Part shown: piece by piece, positions 9,103-17,780 of the stretch
Numbering within the stretch: the first letter of the stretch is position 1
Layout: every line of letters begins with the position of its first letter
NCBI GenBank assembly: GCA_003153555.1
Contig: PLZS01000099.1
Coordinates: 186,002 to 250,001, forward strand
DNA: 64,000 nt
Direction: 5' to 3'
Source: Candidatus Melainabacteria bacterium
Lineage (GTDB): Bacteria; Cyanobacteriota; Vampirovibrionia; Obscuribacterales; Obscuribacteraceae
The notes under the pieces: generated by a model
What the model was told of the DNA's origin: nothing
What the model saw: the letters and a program-made list of their open reading frames with translations, nothing else
Databases searched by the model: none
Made by a program: the position numbers and the translations under genes

Positions 9103-10509
9103 ATGACTACAGCTCTGCGCCAGTTCCTCGGTTGGACACTGTCTACTTGTTTTGTCTTATCGGGTGCGCCACTCCAGGCTGCGACTAAAACGCATAAAAC
9201 CACAGCGCCAGTTTCCGACCAGTTCCTCTCTGAACTGGAAAAAGCGCACTTCCGCTATTTCGTTGATAACAGCGAGCAAAGCAACGGACTGACGATGGAC
9301 AGCTCACGCAGCGATACCGCTTGCAGCATCGCCGCCGTTGGCTTCTCACTTACCTCGCATGCGATCGCAGCAGAACGAGCGTACGAGCCTAGAGGCGAGG
9401 CAGTCAATTATGTTTTGAAAACTCTGCGCACGCTCTGGACACTACCACAGGGCGAAGGCACCACTGGTATCTCCGGCTATCACGGATTCTTTTATCATTT
9501 CTTGGACCGTAAAACCGGCTTGCGCACTTGGGGGTGCGAGCTATCGACGATCGACACCGCCTTGCTCATGGCCGGTGTGCTCACTTGCCAGTCGTATTTC
9601 AGCGGCGACAACGCTGAAGAAACGGAAATTCGCGACCTGGCAAAACGGCTCTATGAGCGCGTTGAGTGGAATTGGATTTATCGCCCGAGCGGCTACATCG
9701 CGATGGGTTGGGAACCTGAGCCCGGCAAAGGATTTTTACAAAGCGAGTGGAGTATGTTCTGCGAGGGTCCGATCCTTCTCGTTTTAGCGCTGGGATCGCC
9801 TACGCATGCCGTTCCTACCGAGGCTTGGGCGAACTATGTGAAGAACTATAAGATGGATAGCACCTACGGTAAGAAGCGCATCAGTTTTGCTCCCACCTAC
9901 GGCTATCAATATCCGCAGTGCTGGATTGATTTCCGCGGTCTAAAAGACAGCGCCGTGGAAAAATTAGGTTTCGATTATTTTGAGAATGCCCGCCGTATTT
10001 TGATCGCGCAACACACATACGCAGTCGCCAACCCAATGGGCTGGCGGGATTACGGCAAGACATGCTGGGGATTAACTGCGTGCGACGGACCTGTGGGACA
10101 CGGCGATGACAAAAAAACGTTCCGCGGCAAACCTGTGGAATTCCGCGGATATTCGTCCCGTGGCTGCCCGAACGACTTCGACGACGGCACAATTGCGCCG
10201 ACAGCGTTGGCAGCGTCAGTTCCATACGCACCGAACCTGGTGATTCCGACTCTCAAGCAGTGGCGCAAAAAACGCCCGGAAATCTGGGGAACATGCGGCT
10301 TTCAGGATGCCTTTAATCCATCATATGACGAAAGCAAACCGTCCGGCTGGGTTGACCCGTCTTTCCTCGCAATCGACCAAGGTCCGATTGTGATCATGAT
10401 TGAGAACTATCGAAGCGCCCTGATATGGAACCTGATGAAGAACCATGAAGTGTTCATACGTGGGTTGAAGCGCGCCGGCTTTAGTGGGAGCTGGCTAGCT
10501 GCAAAATAG
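9103..10509 (+). CDS. Secreted glucoamylase-like glycoside hydrolase (PF10091, GH144-type)
   Basis: The open frame reaches 9070, but ATG 9103 gives a proper signal peptide (residues 1-29, ending LQAATK) and sits 4 bp after the previous stop, so I choose it: 468 residues. The mature protein matches the family named glucoamylase in databases, whose studied members include endo-beta-1,2-glucanases (GH144). Features: EKAHFRYFVDNSEQSNGLTMDSS opening, TGISGYHGFFYHFLD, WGCELSTIDTALLMAGVL, then NPMGWRDYGKTCWGLTACDGP and DDGTIAPTALAASVPYAP, which carry the acidic and aromatic residues of an alpha/alpha-barrel. Probably acts in the periplasm or outside on a beta-glucan. Exact linkage cannot be read from sequence. 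Confidence 0.85.
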   Translation: MTTALRQFLGWTLSTCFVLSGAPLQAATKTHKTTAPVSDQFLSELEKAHFRYFVDNSEQSNGLTMDSSRSDTACSIAAVGFSLTSHAIAAERAYEPRGEAVNYVLKTLRTLWTLPQGEGTTGISGYHGFFYHFLDRKTGLRTWGCELSTIDTALLMAGVLTCQSYFSGDNAEETEIRDLAKRLYERVEWNWIYRPSGYIAMGWEPEPGKGFLQSEWSMFCEGPILLVLALGSPTHAVPTEAWANYVKNYKMDSTYGKKRISFAPTYGYQYPQCWIDFRGLKDSAVEKLGFDYFENARRILIAQHTYAVANPMGWRDYGKTCWGLTACDGPVGHGDDKKTFRGKPVEFRGYSSRGCPNDFDDGTIAPTALAASVPYAPNLVIPTLKQWRKKRPEIWGTCGFQDAFNPSYDESKPSGWVDPSFLAIDQGPIVIMIENYRSALIWNLMKNHEVFIRGLKRAGFSGSWLAAK

Positions 10510-10591
10510 GACGGCTCGATTCGTCTGCATTGAGAACTGCATTTGCCAGTGTCACTGCGCTCTGGCCACAACGTGCGTCTTGATGCTTTCT

Positions 10592-11443
10592 CTATGATTT
10601 TGGCTTCTCGGCCTGTTGCAGTTTTTTGATCAAGGCGTCGGCTGCCTCGATTTTCGCAAAAGCGGGGCTGTTTCCCTTTGCATCTTCTCTAAGTAAATGA
10701 CCCACGTCAGTATTCTTGGCATACTCTTGCCAGTTTCTATTAGTCCATAGTTCTTTGGCTGAGAGACCCTGGTATTCTGGCTTTTTCATTTCGGCATCTC
10801 GGTCCGACTTCTGCTTTGCCAACACCTGTTCCATTTTCCCAGCACTAGCGGCGCCTGTGGCAACATAGGGACTGCCAACCGGGAAGCCTTTCATCTTTTC
10901 CATCCCGGCGCTGTTGAGACCTTTGTCGTTCTCCATCTGCCTGACCATCCCATCATGCAGTTTATTTGGATTCACTTCCAGACCTGCTTTCTTCATTTGA
11001 GCAGCTACATCAGGAGTTAGGGACTCTCCTATTTTTTTGTCTGTAGGCGTCAGTCGTTCAGCTTGCTGATGTTTCTTTTGATGCTCCACCAGCGCGCCGA
11101 CTTCTTTCTGTTGCTGTTCGGGAGTCAACACCTGGTCTTTGCTGGTGTAGTAGTTGCGATGCAGTTCGCCGTTTTTGCCCAGTTCGGTCTTTACTTTGTC
11201 CTTGGCTTCTTTCGCTATGTCGCCAATCGAAAGACCACCCAGCAGTTCATGAGTCTTCATGCGCTCAAGGGCCTGCCTTGGTCCTTCATTTTTTAAATAG
11301 TGATTCTGTCCGTCCAGTTTTGAGTATGCTGAGTCCCAAAACTTTTTGGAAACTTCGTCCATTCCGGCTTCATGCTTGGTCAACCACTCCGGAGGTTTTG
11401 CCGGTTGTTTTTCCGCTGGCGTATGTGGTGCCATTTCTGCCAT
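10592..11443 (-). CDS. Hypothetical charged helical protein, 283 aa
   Basis: Not recognised. Very rich in Lys, Glu, Gln and Ala, with no signal peptide or membrane helix, and probably largely alpha-helical (for example TPEQQQKEVGALVEHQKKHQQ near residue 110). The start has GAGGA about 7 bp upstream. It is the last gene of the minus-strand secretion-like locus, 157 bp after the coupling-ATPase gene. By position it could be a substrate or adaptor of that apparatus; this is inference only. Confidence 0.6.
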   Translation of the reverse strand: MAEMAPHTPAEKQPAKPPEWLTKHEAGMDEVSKKFWDSAYSKLDGQNHYLKNEGPRQALERMKTHELLGGLSIGDIAKEAKDKVKTELGKNGELHRNYYTSKDQVLTPEQQQKEVGALVEHQKKHQQAERLTPTDKKIGESLTPDVAAQMKKAGLEVNPNKLHDGMVRQMENDKGLNSAGMEKMKGFPVGSPYVATGAASAGKMEQVLAKQKSDRDAEMKKPEYQGLSAKELWTNRNWQEYAKNTDVGHLLREDAKGNSPAFAKIEAADALIKKLQQAEKPKS

Positions 11444-11600
11444 TTCTCATTCCTCAAGAACTATACCTGCCTACTCAAGTATGAAGATTTTGACGGATTT
11501 GATGTAAAATCCTGATAAAAGTTTCCTACTTCATGCCACACAAACTGAATCATCGACCATGGCAACAACCGACCACTGCGAGAGCCGCTTCTACCCGGAT

Positions 11601-14600
11601 TTATTTGAAACATTCAGGAGCGCCAGTGGCAAACATTTTTTCGACAATGCGTCTGCTAAATTGATCAAGGGGCACAGTATCAAAGTCATGTGATTTCAAT
11701 TTGAATATTCCAGCTACTGTTCCCACCCGATAGCAAAAAAGAGTGCGGTGTTCCTGACCGACAACTCGGTCGATGTTCAGCTTTTCTTCATCTGAAACAA
11801 ACTCAAATTGCGGTGATGAATTGACTTGATTGAAAAAGTTCTGAATCGTCTGGTGTTTTATTTTCCTACCATCTACGCGAAACATCTGTGGCCCCAACAA
11901 ATCGCCGTCTTTCTTAGCGAGCGCAGAACACAGCATAGTGCCGACAGAAATTATCAGCTGATTGCGAAAATCCTCTGGCAAATCTTGCAATGTTTTAAGC
12001 GCACCGATCAAACCAATTTGATACTTATGGCTCTCGCCCGTAATCGATTTCACCGTTTCTACTTCAATGAAATTATCAAATTCGTCTAAATACATCGCCA
12101 CCCGATTGGCGCTCCGACCTGATTTTTCAGCCATTGCCATCGCGGCTTGTTTCACTCCGGTGACAAGTAAACTGCCAAGCAGATTTGCATTTTGATCTAG
12201 CTGCCCTTTTGCCACTTTGACGATAAGGATTTGTTGATTTTGTATGATTTCTGTCAGGTTTACAACACCTTCTGTTTTTGTTAGCACTCGTCTTGTGCGT
12301 GCATCACTCAGCATCGGACCCACTCGGTTCAAAATTGGTTCGACCCAAGTAATCCACTGCTCTGTTCTGGCCAGACGTTTGTACTGTCCCCAAGTATCAA
12401 GCAAAGTAATGTGTTCTGCTCTCTCATCTTTTCGCTTCTCGATGGACTGCAGGAGAACATCTCTGAAGTCATTGTCATTGAGCAATGCGGGAAGATCTGC
12501 CAGCGTTCTGCCATTAACCATGAGCAAGAGTGCCGCGTTGCGCAAAATGTTTGCTGTTTGTTGATTCCACTGGCTCTGCGCACCCGGAGGTTCTTTGTAA
12601 ATGGCCTTGAAACCATGAACGATGGCAGATGCGGCGCTTTGCAAATCGTTGTTCTCAGGCATTTGTAGTGGATTATATCCAAGCGTATTGTTTGTATGGC
12701 ACGGATCAAGGAGTCTCACTCTTTTTGAAATTGCCTTTCTGTTTGGATGCGTCGCAATCCAGCTTGTTACTAAATCAGTCAAGCCACCATCTGAATCAAT
12801 AACAACAAGCGCTCGATCGTTTGCTTCGATATCATTTGCGATCATATGAGCCATCAATCGAGTCTTACCAGTATTGCTCGATCCTAAAATGAGAATATGT
12901 GGATCTATCTCCCGGGCCTCAGGTGTAAGAGCAAGATCTTTGACTTCCCAAGGCCGCCATGGCTTCCACTCACATCTTCTTCCAAGAGGAAGACCACCAG
13001 CTTGGAGCGGTTGACTCAATTCTTGCATAGCCTTTCTGTGTTGTGCCTTGAACTGCGACGGCACATACTTTTCGTTTGCCCAACGATTGAGCTTACCAGC
13101 CGGTCCAAATATCAGCACAGAACCGTAAAACAAGCTGATAGATGCACCAATTAACGAAACGGCTGCAATCATCAGTTTTGTACTTAAATCCAATTTCTCA
13201 AACCAATCGAAGTGAGCAAATTCGCCTGGGCTCACTTCATTTCCGGACTGCTCATTGTCAACCAGGAAATCTGCTTGCCACATGCCGGACTCCTGTCTGA
13301 CCTGGTTCCGCAAAAATCCGCCAACAACATATTTGTGAGTCCAAAGTCCTGTTGCATAAAACGGATTGTTTCTATCAAGTGCGAGTTGCCCTTCCAATAC
13401 GACAGGCTTTTCTTTGCTGTGTTGGTAAAACTTTTTCAGCTGAATAGTGTTCGGAGGAATAATCCTTCCTTCGATTCTGAAATTACCGTATTCATCACGA
13501 CCATGGCCAACAATGTTCAACCCAGTTTGCCTGGCTGTCACAGTCATCGGGTGTCCATCTGGACTCTGCGGCTCGGTGAACTCGAATCGCCAATATCCGC
13601 TCAATTTAGGGAAATTGTCAGAGAATATATTCAGACAAGTGAAAGCCACGATGCAAGTCACTCCAGCAACTGTCAGTAGCCAGAGCAACTTCGGCATACT
13701 TAGTCTGCTGATCAAGAAAGCGAAAATTGCTCGTTCGCTCTGTTTCGAGCAATTTTCTTCAGATGCATATTGAAAATCTTGCGAATGCTCAGAGCGTTTT
13801 GACGAGTTCTTACTTTTGCTAGCAGTGTAGACAGTCGACAAAGACTCTGTGGCGATATTATTGTGATCACAATCATTTGGAAATTGCCAATCGTTCCCAT
13901 GCTCTTCGCTCTCGAGATCGAGACGAGAAGATTCTTTTCCTCTATGTGATACTGCTTGTGGTGCTACTGAATCGACAACGACGGCAAGTAGTTTATCTAA
14001 GAATTGATCTTGAAGTTGATTGCTTTGCTTGCCTGCAAGTCCTTGGCTTACTTCTTCTTCAGGCAGAACCTCTTGAATGTTTTGAGATGCTGCGGCGACC
14101 GTGGCACGGTCAGCATCAATTTGTTGCACAGCAGACTCTAACACTGCATCTGGTGCAGGTGAGGCACATTCGACCACCCTAGAGAGCTTTGTCAAAAGCT
14201 CGTGTGGAAATTGAGCATAGCCGCAGCCTGACAGAGCAGCAAGTTGCGCCTGAACATCGCCTTCCATTGTGGCAATCGCTTGTCCTCTTTCAATCACTGC
14301 GCTACCAACAGCCCGGTTATGAGCCTGGGGCAGGCACTGCAGTAAACCCGAGTTTTGAGATTGCAGAATTTGCCCTTTCGACCAGTTCGGGCTGCCCGAG
14401 TCGTTGCCACCGTTTGCCGCACCTCGCACTCTGCACTCAGCCACAGCGAGTTGCATTCCACCTTCGCTCGGAGCGAACTGCAAGCTGTTGTTCTTAATGT
14501 ATGAGTCCGGCGCCGACTCGAGCACTTGCACGTCGTTGCCTGACGCACAAGATTGAAGCGAAGATTGGTCAGCACCGAAAATAGTCGCACAAGATTCTTT

Positions 14601-14834
14601 CTCTATATCTGTGCTGAATGATGATAAGAGTTGCTGGCTTACGACACGTTCCAGAGCCAACGAAATCAGTGGATCAACGTCGCTGCTAATCGCTTCGGAT
14701 GCTTTCGATATACATGTTAGTACTGTCGACGTAGAAAGTGAACGTGCGGAGCCACAGTCTCTGCAGGTCTTGCTTCGATAGTTGAATAATGCTCCACAGA
14801 TATGACACACTGAGACTGCCAAAGCAAACCTCAC
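11601..14834 (-). CDS. VirD4/TraG-like coupling ATPase with N-terminal zinc ribbon
   Basis: 1077 residues. Residues 10-30 form a zinc ribbon (CHICG ... CRDCG). A long low-complexity region follows, then transmembrane helices at about 379-405 and 553-577 with a beta-rich insert between them. The C-terminal half is a RecA-like motor: Walker A GSSNTGKT near 650, Walker B-like MYLDEFDNF near 913, and an arginine-containing GVKQAAMAMAEKSGR helix, as in VirD4/TraD/TraG conjugative coupling proteins (TraM-recognition/TraG-D C-terminal families). Such ATPases recruit substrates to type IV secretion channels from the inner membrane. The zinc ribbon and the large insert between the helices are unusual. 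Start GTG 14834 has no clear ribosome-binding site; a slightly later start would break the ribbon. No VirB4 or relaxase gene is in the window. Confidence 0.8.
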   Translation of the reverse strand: MRFALAVSVCHICGALFNYRSKTCRDCGSARSLSTSTVLTCISKASEAISSDVDPLISLALERVVSQQLLSSFSTDIEKESCATIFGADQSSLQSCASGNDVQVLESAPDSYIKNNSLQFAPSEGGMQLAVAECRVRGAANGGNDSGSPNWSKGQILQSQNSGLLQCLPQAHNRAVGSAVIERGQAIATMEGDVQAQLAALSGCGYAQFPHELLTKLSRVVECASPAPDAVLESAVQQIDADRATVAAASQNIQEVLPEEEVSQGLAGKQSNQLQDQFLDKLLAVVVDSVAPQAVSHRGKESSRLDLESEEHGNDWQFPNDCDHNNIATESLSTVYTASKSKNSSKRSEHSQDFQYASEENCSKQSERAIFAFLISRLSMPKLLWLLTVAGVTCIVAFTCLNIFSDNFPKLSGYWRFEFTEPQSPDGHPMTVTARQTGLNIVGHGRDEYGNFRIEGRIIPPNTIQLKKFYQHSKEKPVVLEGQLALDRNNPFYATGLWTHKYVVGGFLRNQVRQESGMWQADFLVDNEQSGNEVSPGEFAHFDWFEKLDLSTKLMIAAVSLIGASISLFYGSVLIFGPAGKLNRWANEKYVPSQFKAQHRKAMQELSQPLQAGGLPLGRRCEWKPWRPWEVKDLALTPEAREIDPHILILGSSNTGKTRLMAHMIANDIEANDRALVVIDSDGGLTDLVTSWIATHPNRKAISKRVRLLDPCHTNNTLGYNPLQMPENNDLQSAASAIVHGFKAIYKEPPGAQSQWNQQTANILRNAALLLMVNGRTLADLPALLNDNDFRDVLLQSIEKRKDERAEHITLLDTWGQYKRLARTEQWITWVEPILNRVGPMLSDARTRRVLTKTEGVVNLTEIIQNQQILIVKVAKGQLDQNANLLGSLLVTGVKQAAMAMAEKSGRSANRVAMYLDEFDNFIEVETVKSITGESHKYQIGLIGALKTLQDLPEDFRNQLIISVGTMLCSALAKKDGDLLGPQMFRVDGRKIKHQTIQNFFNQVNSSPQFEFVSDEEKLNIDRVVGQEHRTLFCYRVGTVAGIFKLKSHDFDTVPLDQFSRRIVEKMFATGAPECFK

Positions 14835-15034
14835 AGGAAGTTACAGCTTTCGAAACCAACGAAATTTTGAGGTCGCCAATGCTGAAGCCAACAATTGAAT
14901 ATACGTTTGTTGATTGAAAACTAGTAAGAGAACATTTGTGCATTGTAGTGATCAGTCAATAAAATTCACGTCAAACGCACCAAATATAGTGGTACAAGCG
15001 GTCAAGAGCCCCAGCCTACAAAACCGTACATCGC

Positions 15035-16174
15035 TCAAGATGCGGCTAGTGCTGAGATTGGCTCTTGGCTAAGATATGGAAGGCGCTCTTTTGTGCAGAT
15101 GTCCTTAAACAAATCATCCAAATTATAATCTGCGCCAGAATCTCCGTAGTTTGGCTGTAGAACCGTCAACTCACCATCTAGTAATTCCATCTTGGACTCC
15201 AGTGCTTTTTGACAAAGCACCGGCACTCCTGCTTCTTCCACAGTTCTCTCATCGGACACAATCAGCGTTTCAGCAACTATGCTAGTCAATATTGGTAACG
15301 GCTCCAGCTGGATCATATCGGCTGATTCAAGACGATCATTCTTCAGAGAAACCTCTGGGGACACGCTCGAAGCGGAACTAAAACAAAGAGCTGCACTACC
15401 GCCTGTGATCACCAACTCTCCCACTTGTGCTTCTCTCCGCAGGCGCCAGTGACAATCAATCGCTGCTTTTGAAAGCTTCCGTTCCACAAGACTCATAACC
15501 GTGGGAACCGCACCGTAAGATTTGATCAGCTGATCGGCGATGTTCATATCACTTGCGAAAATTGCATCACAGATATGATCGCAAGCAAAATTGATCGAAT
15601 TGAAATTCAATTGCCGTGAAATCTGGCTGTCGTCTGCGACATCAAGAACGCTAAAGTAGAGAAGCCGCGGCCAGTCCTCGGCTTGATTAGCTAAGCCAGA
15701 CAAGTCGTTTGCGATTATGCAAGATTCCTGCCTTGAGTTAGAATTCGCACCTTCGCATTCGGGAACCTCAGCAACCAAAGGAGAAAGACTTGAGTCTGCT
15801 GCCCGTTTTGGTCCTCTCACAAATCCAAAATATGCATCAGTTAATTGACTTTTGCCAGCCCTTCCTGACATTAAGTGCTGGTACAAACTTTCCCCGAATC
15901 TAGAGGGCAACTGATTCTCGGTCAACGAATTTGGATCAGGAGCATTAGTGCGTCCGCCCCTTTCGCCGACGACTTTAACCATTAATTCGCATACAAGAGC
16001 AACCAAGCAAATCTGCAAAAGCAAGACAGAAACAAAAAGTGATCCTAAATTAGTTCGATCAGGCAACCAGGGAACCAACTGCCACCATTCTCCAGGTACC
16101 GCCTGCACGCTAGCAGCTGCATAAGCCGGCACCTGCGTGACAATGATCAAAGCAACCTGCGGCAGGTATTTCAC
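15035..16174 (-). CDS. Bitopic membrane protein of the secretion-like locus, 379 aa
   Basis: Unknown family. GTG start at 16174 with GAGGGTG in front. Residues 1-20 look like a signal sequence (ending AYAAAS) and residues 45-68 are a second hydrophobic helix (GSLFVSVLLLQICLVALVCEL); the remaining 300 residues are soluble and acidic, without recognised motifs. The layout, a short exported loop followed by a cytoplasmic domain, suits an inner-membrane scaffold. It lies between the coupling ATPase and the Sel1 gene on the same strand, with gaps of 200 and 45 bp. Confidence 0.6.
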   Translation of the reverse strand: MKYLPQVALIIVTQVPAYAAASVQAVPGEWWQLVPWLPDRTNLGSLFVSVLLLQICLVALVCELMVKVVGERGGRTNAPDPNSLTENQLPSRFGESLYQHLMSGRAGKSQLTDAYFGFVRGPKRAADSSLSPLVAEVPECEGANSNSRQESCIIANDLSGLANQAEDWPRLLYFSVLDVADDSQISRQLNFNSINFACDHICDAIFASDMNIADQLIKSYGAVPTVMSLVERKLSKAAIDCHWRLRREAQVGELVITGGSAALCFSSASSVSPEVSLKNDRLESADMIQLEPLPILTSIVAETLIVSDERTVEEAGVPVLCQKALESKMELLDGELTVLQPNYGDSGADYNLDDLFKDICTKERLPYLSQEPISALAAS

Positions 16175-16219
16175 GTTAGCACCCTCACCGAAGCCAAACA
16201 GAATCGTGTTACCAGCTAA

Positions 16220-16690
16220 CTAACTCGCTAGGGCGATCCACTCCAAGTTCATTTGCGCAGCCTTCACACCCTTTCCAGCAGCGATTGCGAAACTCACTTT
16301 GGCGACAGTTGGATCCGCCTCCTCAGTAAAGCCGCAGCCAATCATCACGCCAAGATTGTTTTCAGCGTGTGGGCATCCTCTGGACACAGCCTCCTCAATT
16401 AAGAGTCTGGCAAAGGAATAGTTTTGCTTGACGTAAATTCCCTGGACATACAAATACGCCAAGTTAGACAAAGCATTCACACAGCCCAAATTGCACGCAG
16501 ACTTGTACCAATAATATGCAGCCGAGCTGTTTTGCTCAACACCGATTCCTTCCAAAAATGCAGTACCTAAGCAGTTTTGCGCTTCCGAATCATTCTCCAT
16601 AGCCCGCAACCACAGCATGCTGGTTGGTATATCGAAAACAAAAGACTGACTCGATTCAATCGGTGCATTCATCTCGAAAACTTGTCTCAT
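16220..16690 (-). CDS. Sel1-like repeat protein, 156 aa
   Basis: Three to four Sel1-type helical repeats cover residues 28-155 (A..NLG.....G.GVEQN...A..WY..AA..G). These fold into a superhelix that binds other proteins. No signal peptide is seen. The ATG at 16690 is preceded by AAGGAGAAG at 6 bp, one of the best ribosome-binding sites in the window, so strong translation is expected. Probably an adaptor of the surrounding apparatus; Sel1 proteins are frequent beside secretion systems. Confidence 0.8.
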   Translation of the reverse strand: MRQVFEMNAPIESSQSFVFDIPTSMLWLRAMENDSEAQNCLGTAFLEGIGVEQNSSAAYYWYKSACNLGCVNALSNLAYLYVQGIYVKQNYSFARLLIEEAVSRGCPHAENNLGVMIGCGFTEEADPTVAKVSFAIAAGKGVKAAQMNLEWIALAS

Positions 16691-16939
16691 GTCAAACTTC
16701 TCCTTTTGATGCTGGATTGAACACCTAATGACTTGCTTGACTTCGACAAATCAGAGAATCACGCCATTGCACCAGTGCGTTACAACCACCGTCAATATGG
16801 CAGTCAGACCATAAAATGGTTGTCAAACACGATGCGGAAACTACGCTAATAGGCCACGCAGAGACGAACATTACCGCTCGCTTGGACGAAGGACAAAGCT
16901 TTAAGAATTAGTCAAATAGTAGAACTATGCAAACACCTG

Positions 16940-16975
16940 AAAGTAGGCACCGGAGTGGGGTCGGGGTGCTACTTT
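16940..16975 (-). terminator. Hairpin at the end of the response-regulator gene
   Basis: AAAGTAGGCACC pairs with GGTGCTACTTT across 13 bases with one bulged base; the regulator's stop codon is in the stem. T-rich ends on both strands suggest it may work in both directions. Confidence 0.5.
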
Positions 16976-17658
16976 TCGATAGCTGTTTCATCTTCAATCA
17001 TGTAGCCAGAGCCAGAAATCGTTTTGATCAGATCCGTCTGACCTATGCCTTCAAGCTTTCGTCGAAGTAAGTTCATCCACGTGCGAACAGAATTGGTGCT
17101 GCCTTCACTATCAGATGACCATACGGCATTGAGGAGTTGCTGCGCATTAAAGGCTCGATTTGGATGGCGCATAAGATACTCCAGCAAGGCAGTTTCCTTG
17201 ACTCGTAAACGTATTTCAGCTGAAGATGTAAACAGTAAATTCATTTCTGGTTTGAGGACCAAATTGCCGACTTTCAACTCGGAGCTGTATGCACCGGTGC
17301 GACGGCGCAGCAATGTTTTGATTCTCGCGAAAAGCTCTCGTACTTCGAACGGCTTGACCATGTAATCGTCTGCGCCTGAATCAAGAGCAGTTTCCAGAAA
17401 AGAAACGTGCTCTTTTCCAGTCAGAAAGATAATCGGAGTTTGTCCGCCCCGTTCCCTGAAAGTCTTACAGACCTCATGGCCGCTTATGCCTGGCAACGTC
17501 CAATCCAAAATGATCAGGTCATACTCGAAGGATGCCAACAGCTGAACGGCATCTTCTCCAGAGTCGCAAACTTCTATGAGCTGTCCCAGAGACGAAAAGT
17601 AGAGATTGAGGGCGTTGGTCAACTCTTTGTCGTCATCAACGATGAGAATTTTCGACAT
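16969..17658 (-). CDS. OmpR/PhoB-type response regulator
   Basis: 229 residues. Receiver domain 1-120 with the acidic pair (VDDD), the phosphoacceptor Asp in LIILDW, the Thr in FLTG and the Lys in VKPF; winged-helix DNA-binding domain 130-225 (RLRVKETALLEYLMRHPNRAFNAQQLLNAVW ... VRTWMNLLRRKLE). All phosphotransfer residues are present. GAAAGG lies before the ATG. No histidine kinase is adjacent, so it is an orphan; being embedded in the secretion-like locus it is a good candidate for its regulator. Confidence 0.93.
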   Translation of the reverse strand: MSKILIVDDDKELTNALNLYFSSLGQLIEVCDSGEDAVQLLASFEYDLIILDWTLPGISGHEVCKTFRERGGQTPIIFLTGKEHVSFLETALDSGADDYMVKPFEVRELFARIKTLLRRRTGAYSSELKVGNLVLKPEMNLLFTSSAEIRLRVKETALLEYLMRHPNRAFNAQQLLNAVWSSDSEGSTNSVRTWMNLLRRKLEGIGQTDLIKTISGSGYMIEDETAIEK

Positions 17659-17780
17659 GTCTGCCTTTCAAGCGCGGTCTTCCTCTTCATCCGCCCCATT
17701 TATACCTGACTTAAGGCACATTAGACAAGAAGTCGTCAAGTCCTGAGGTCTTACAACCAGTGAATATTCAATCTGAGTGA

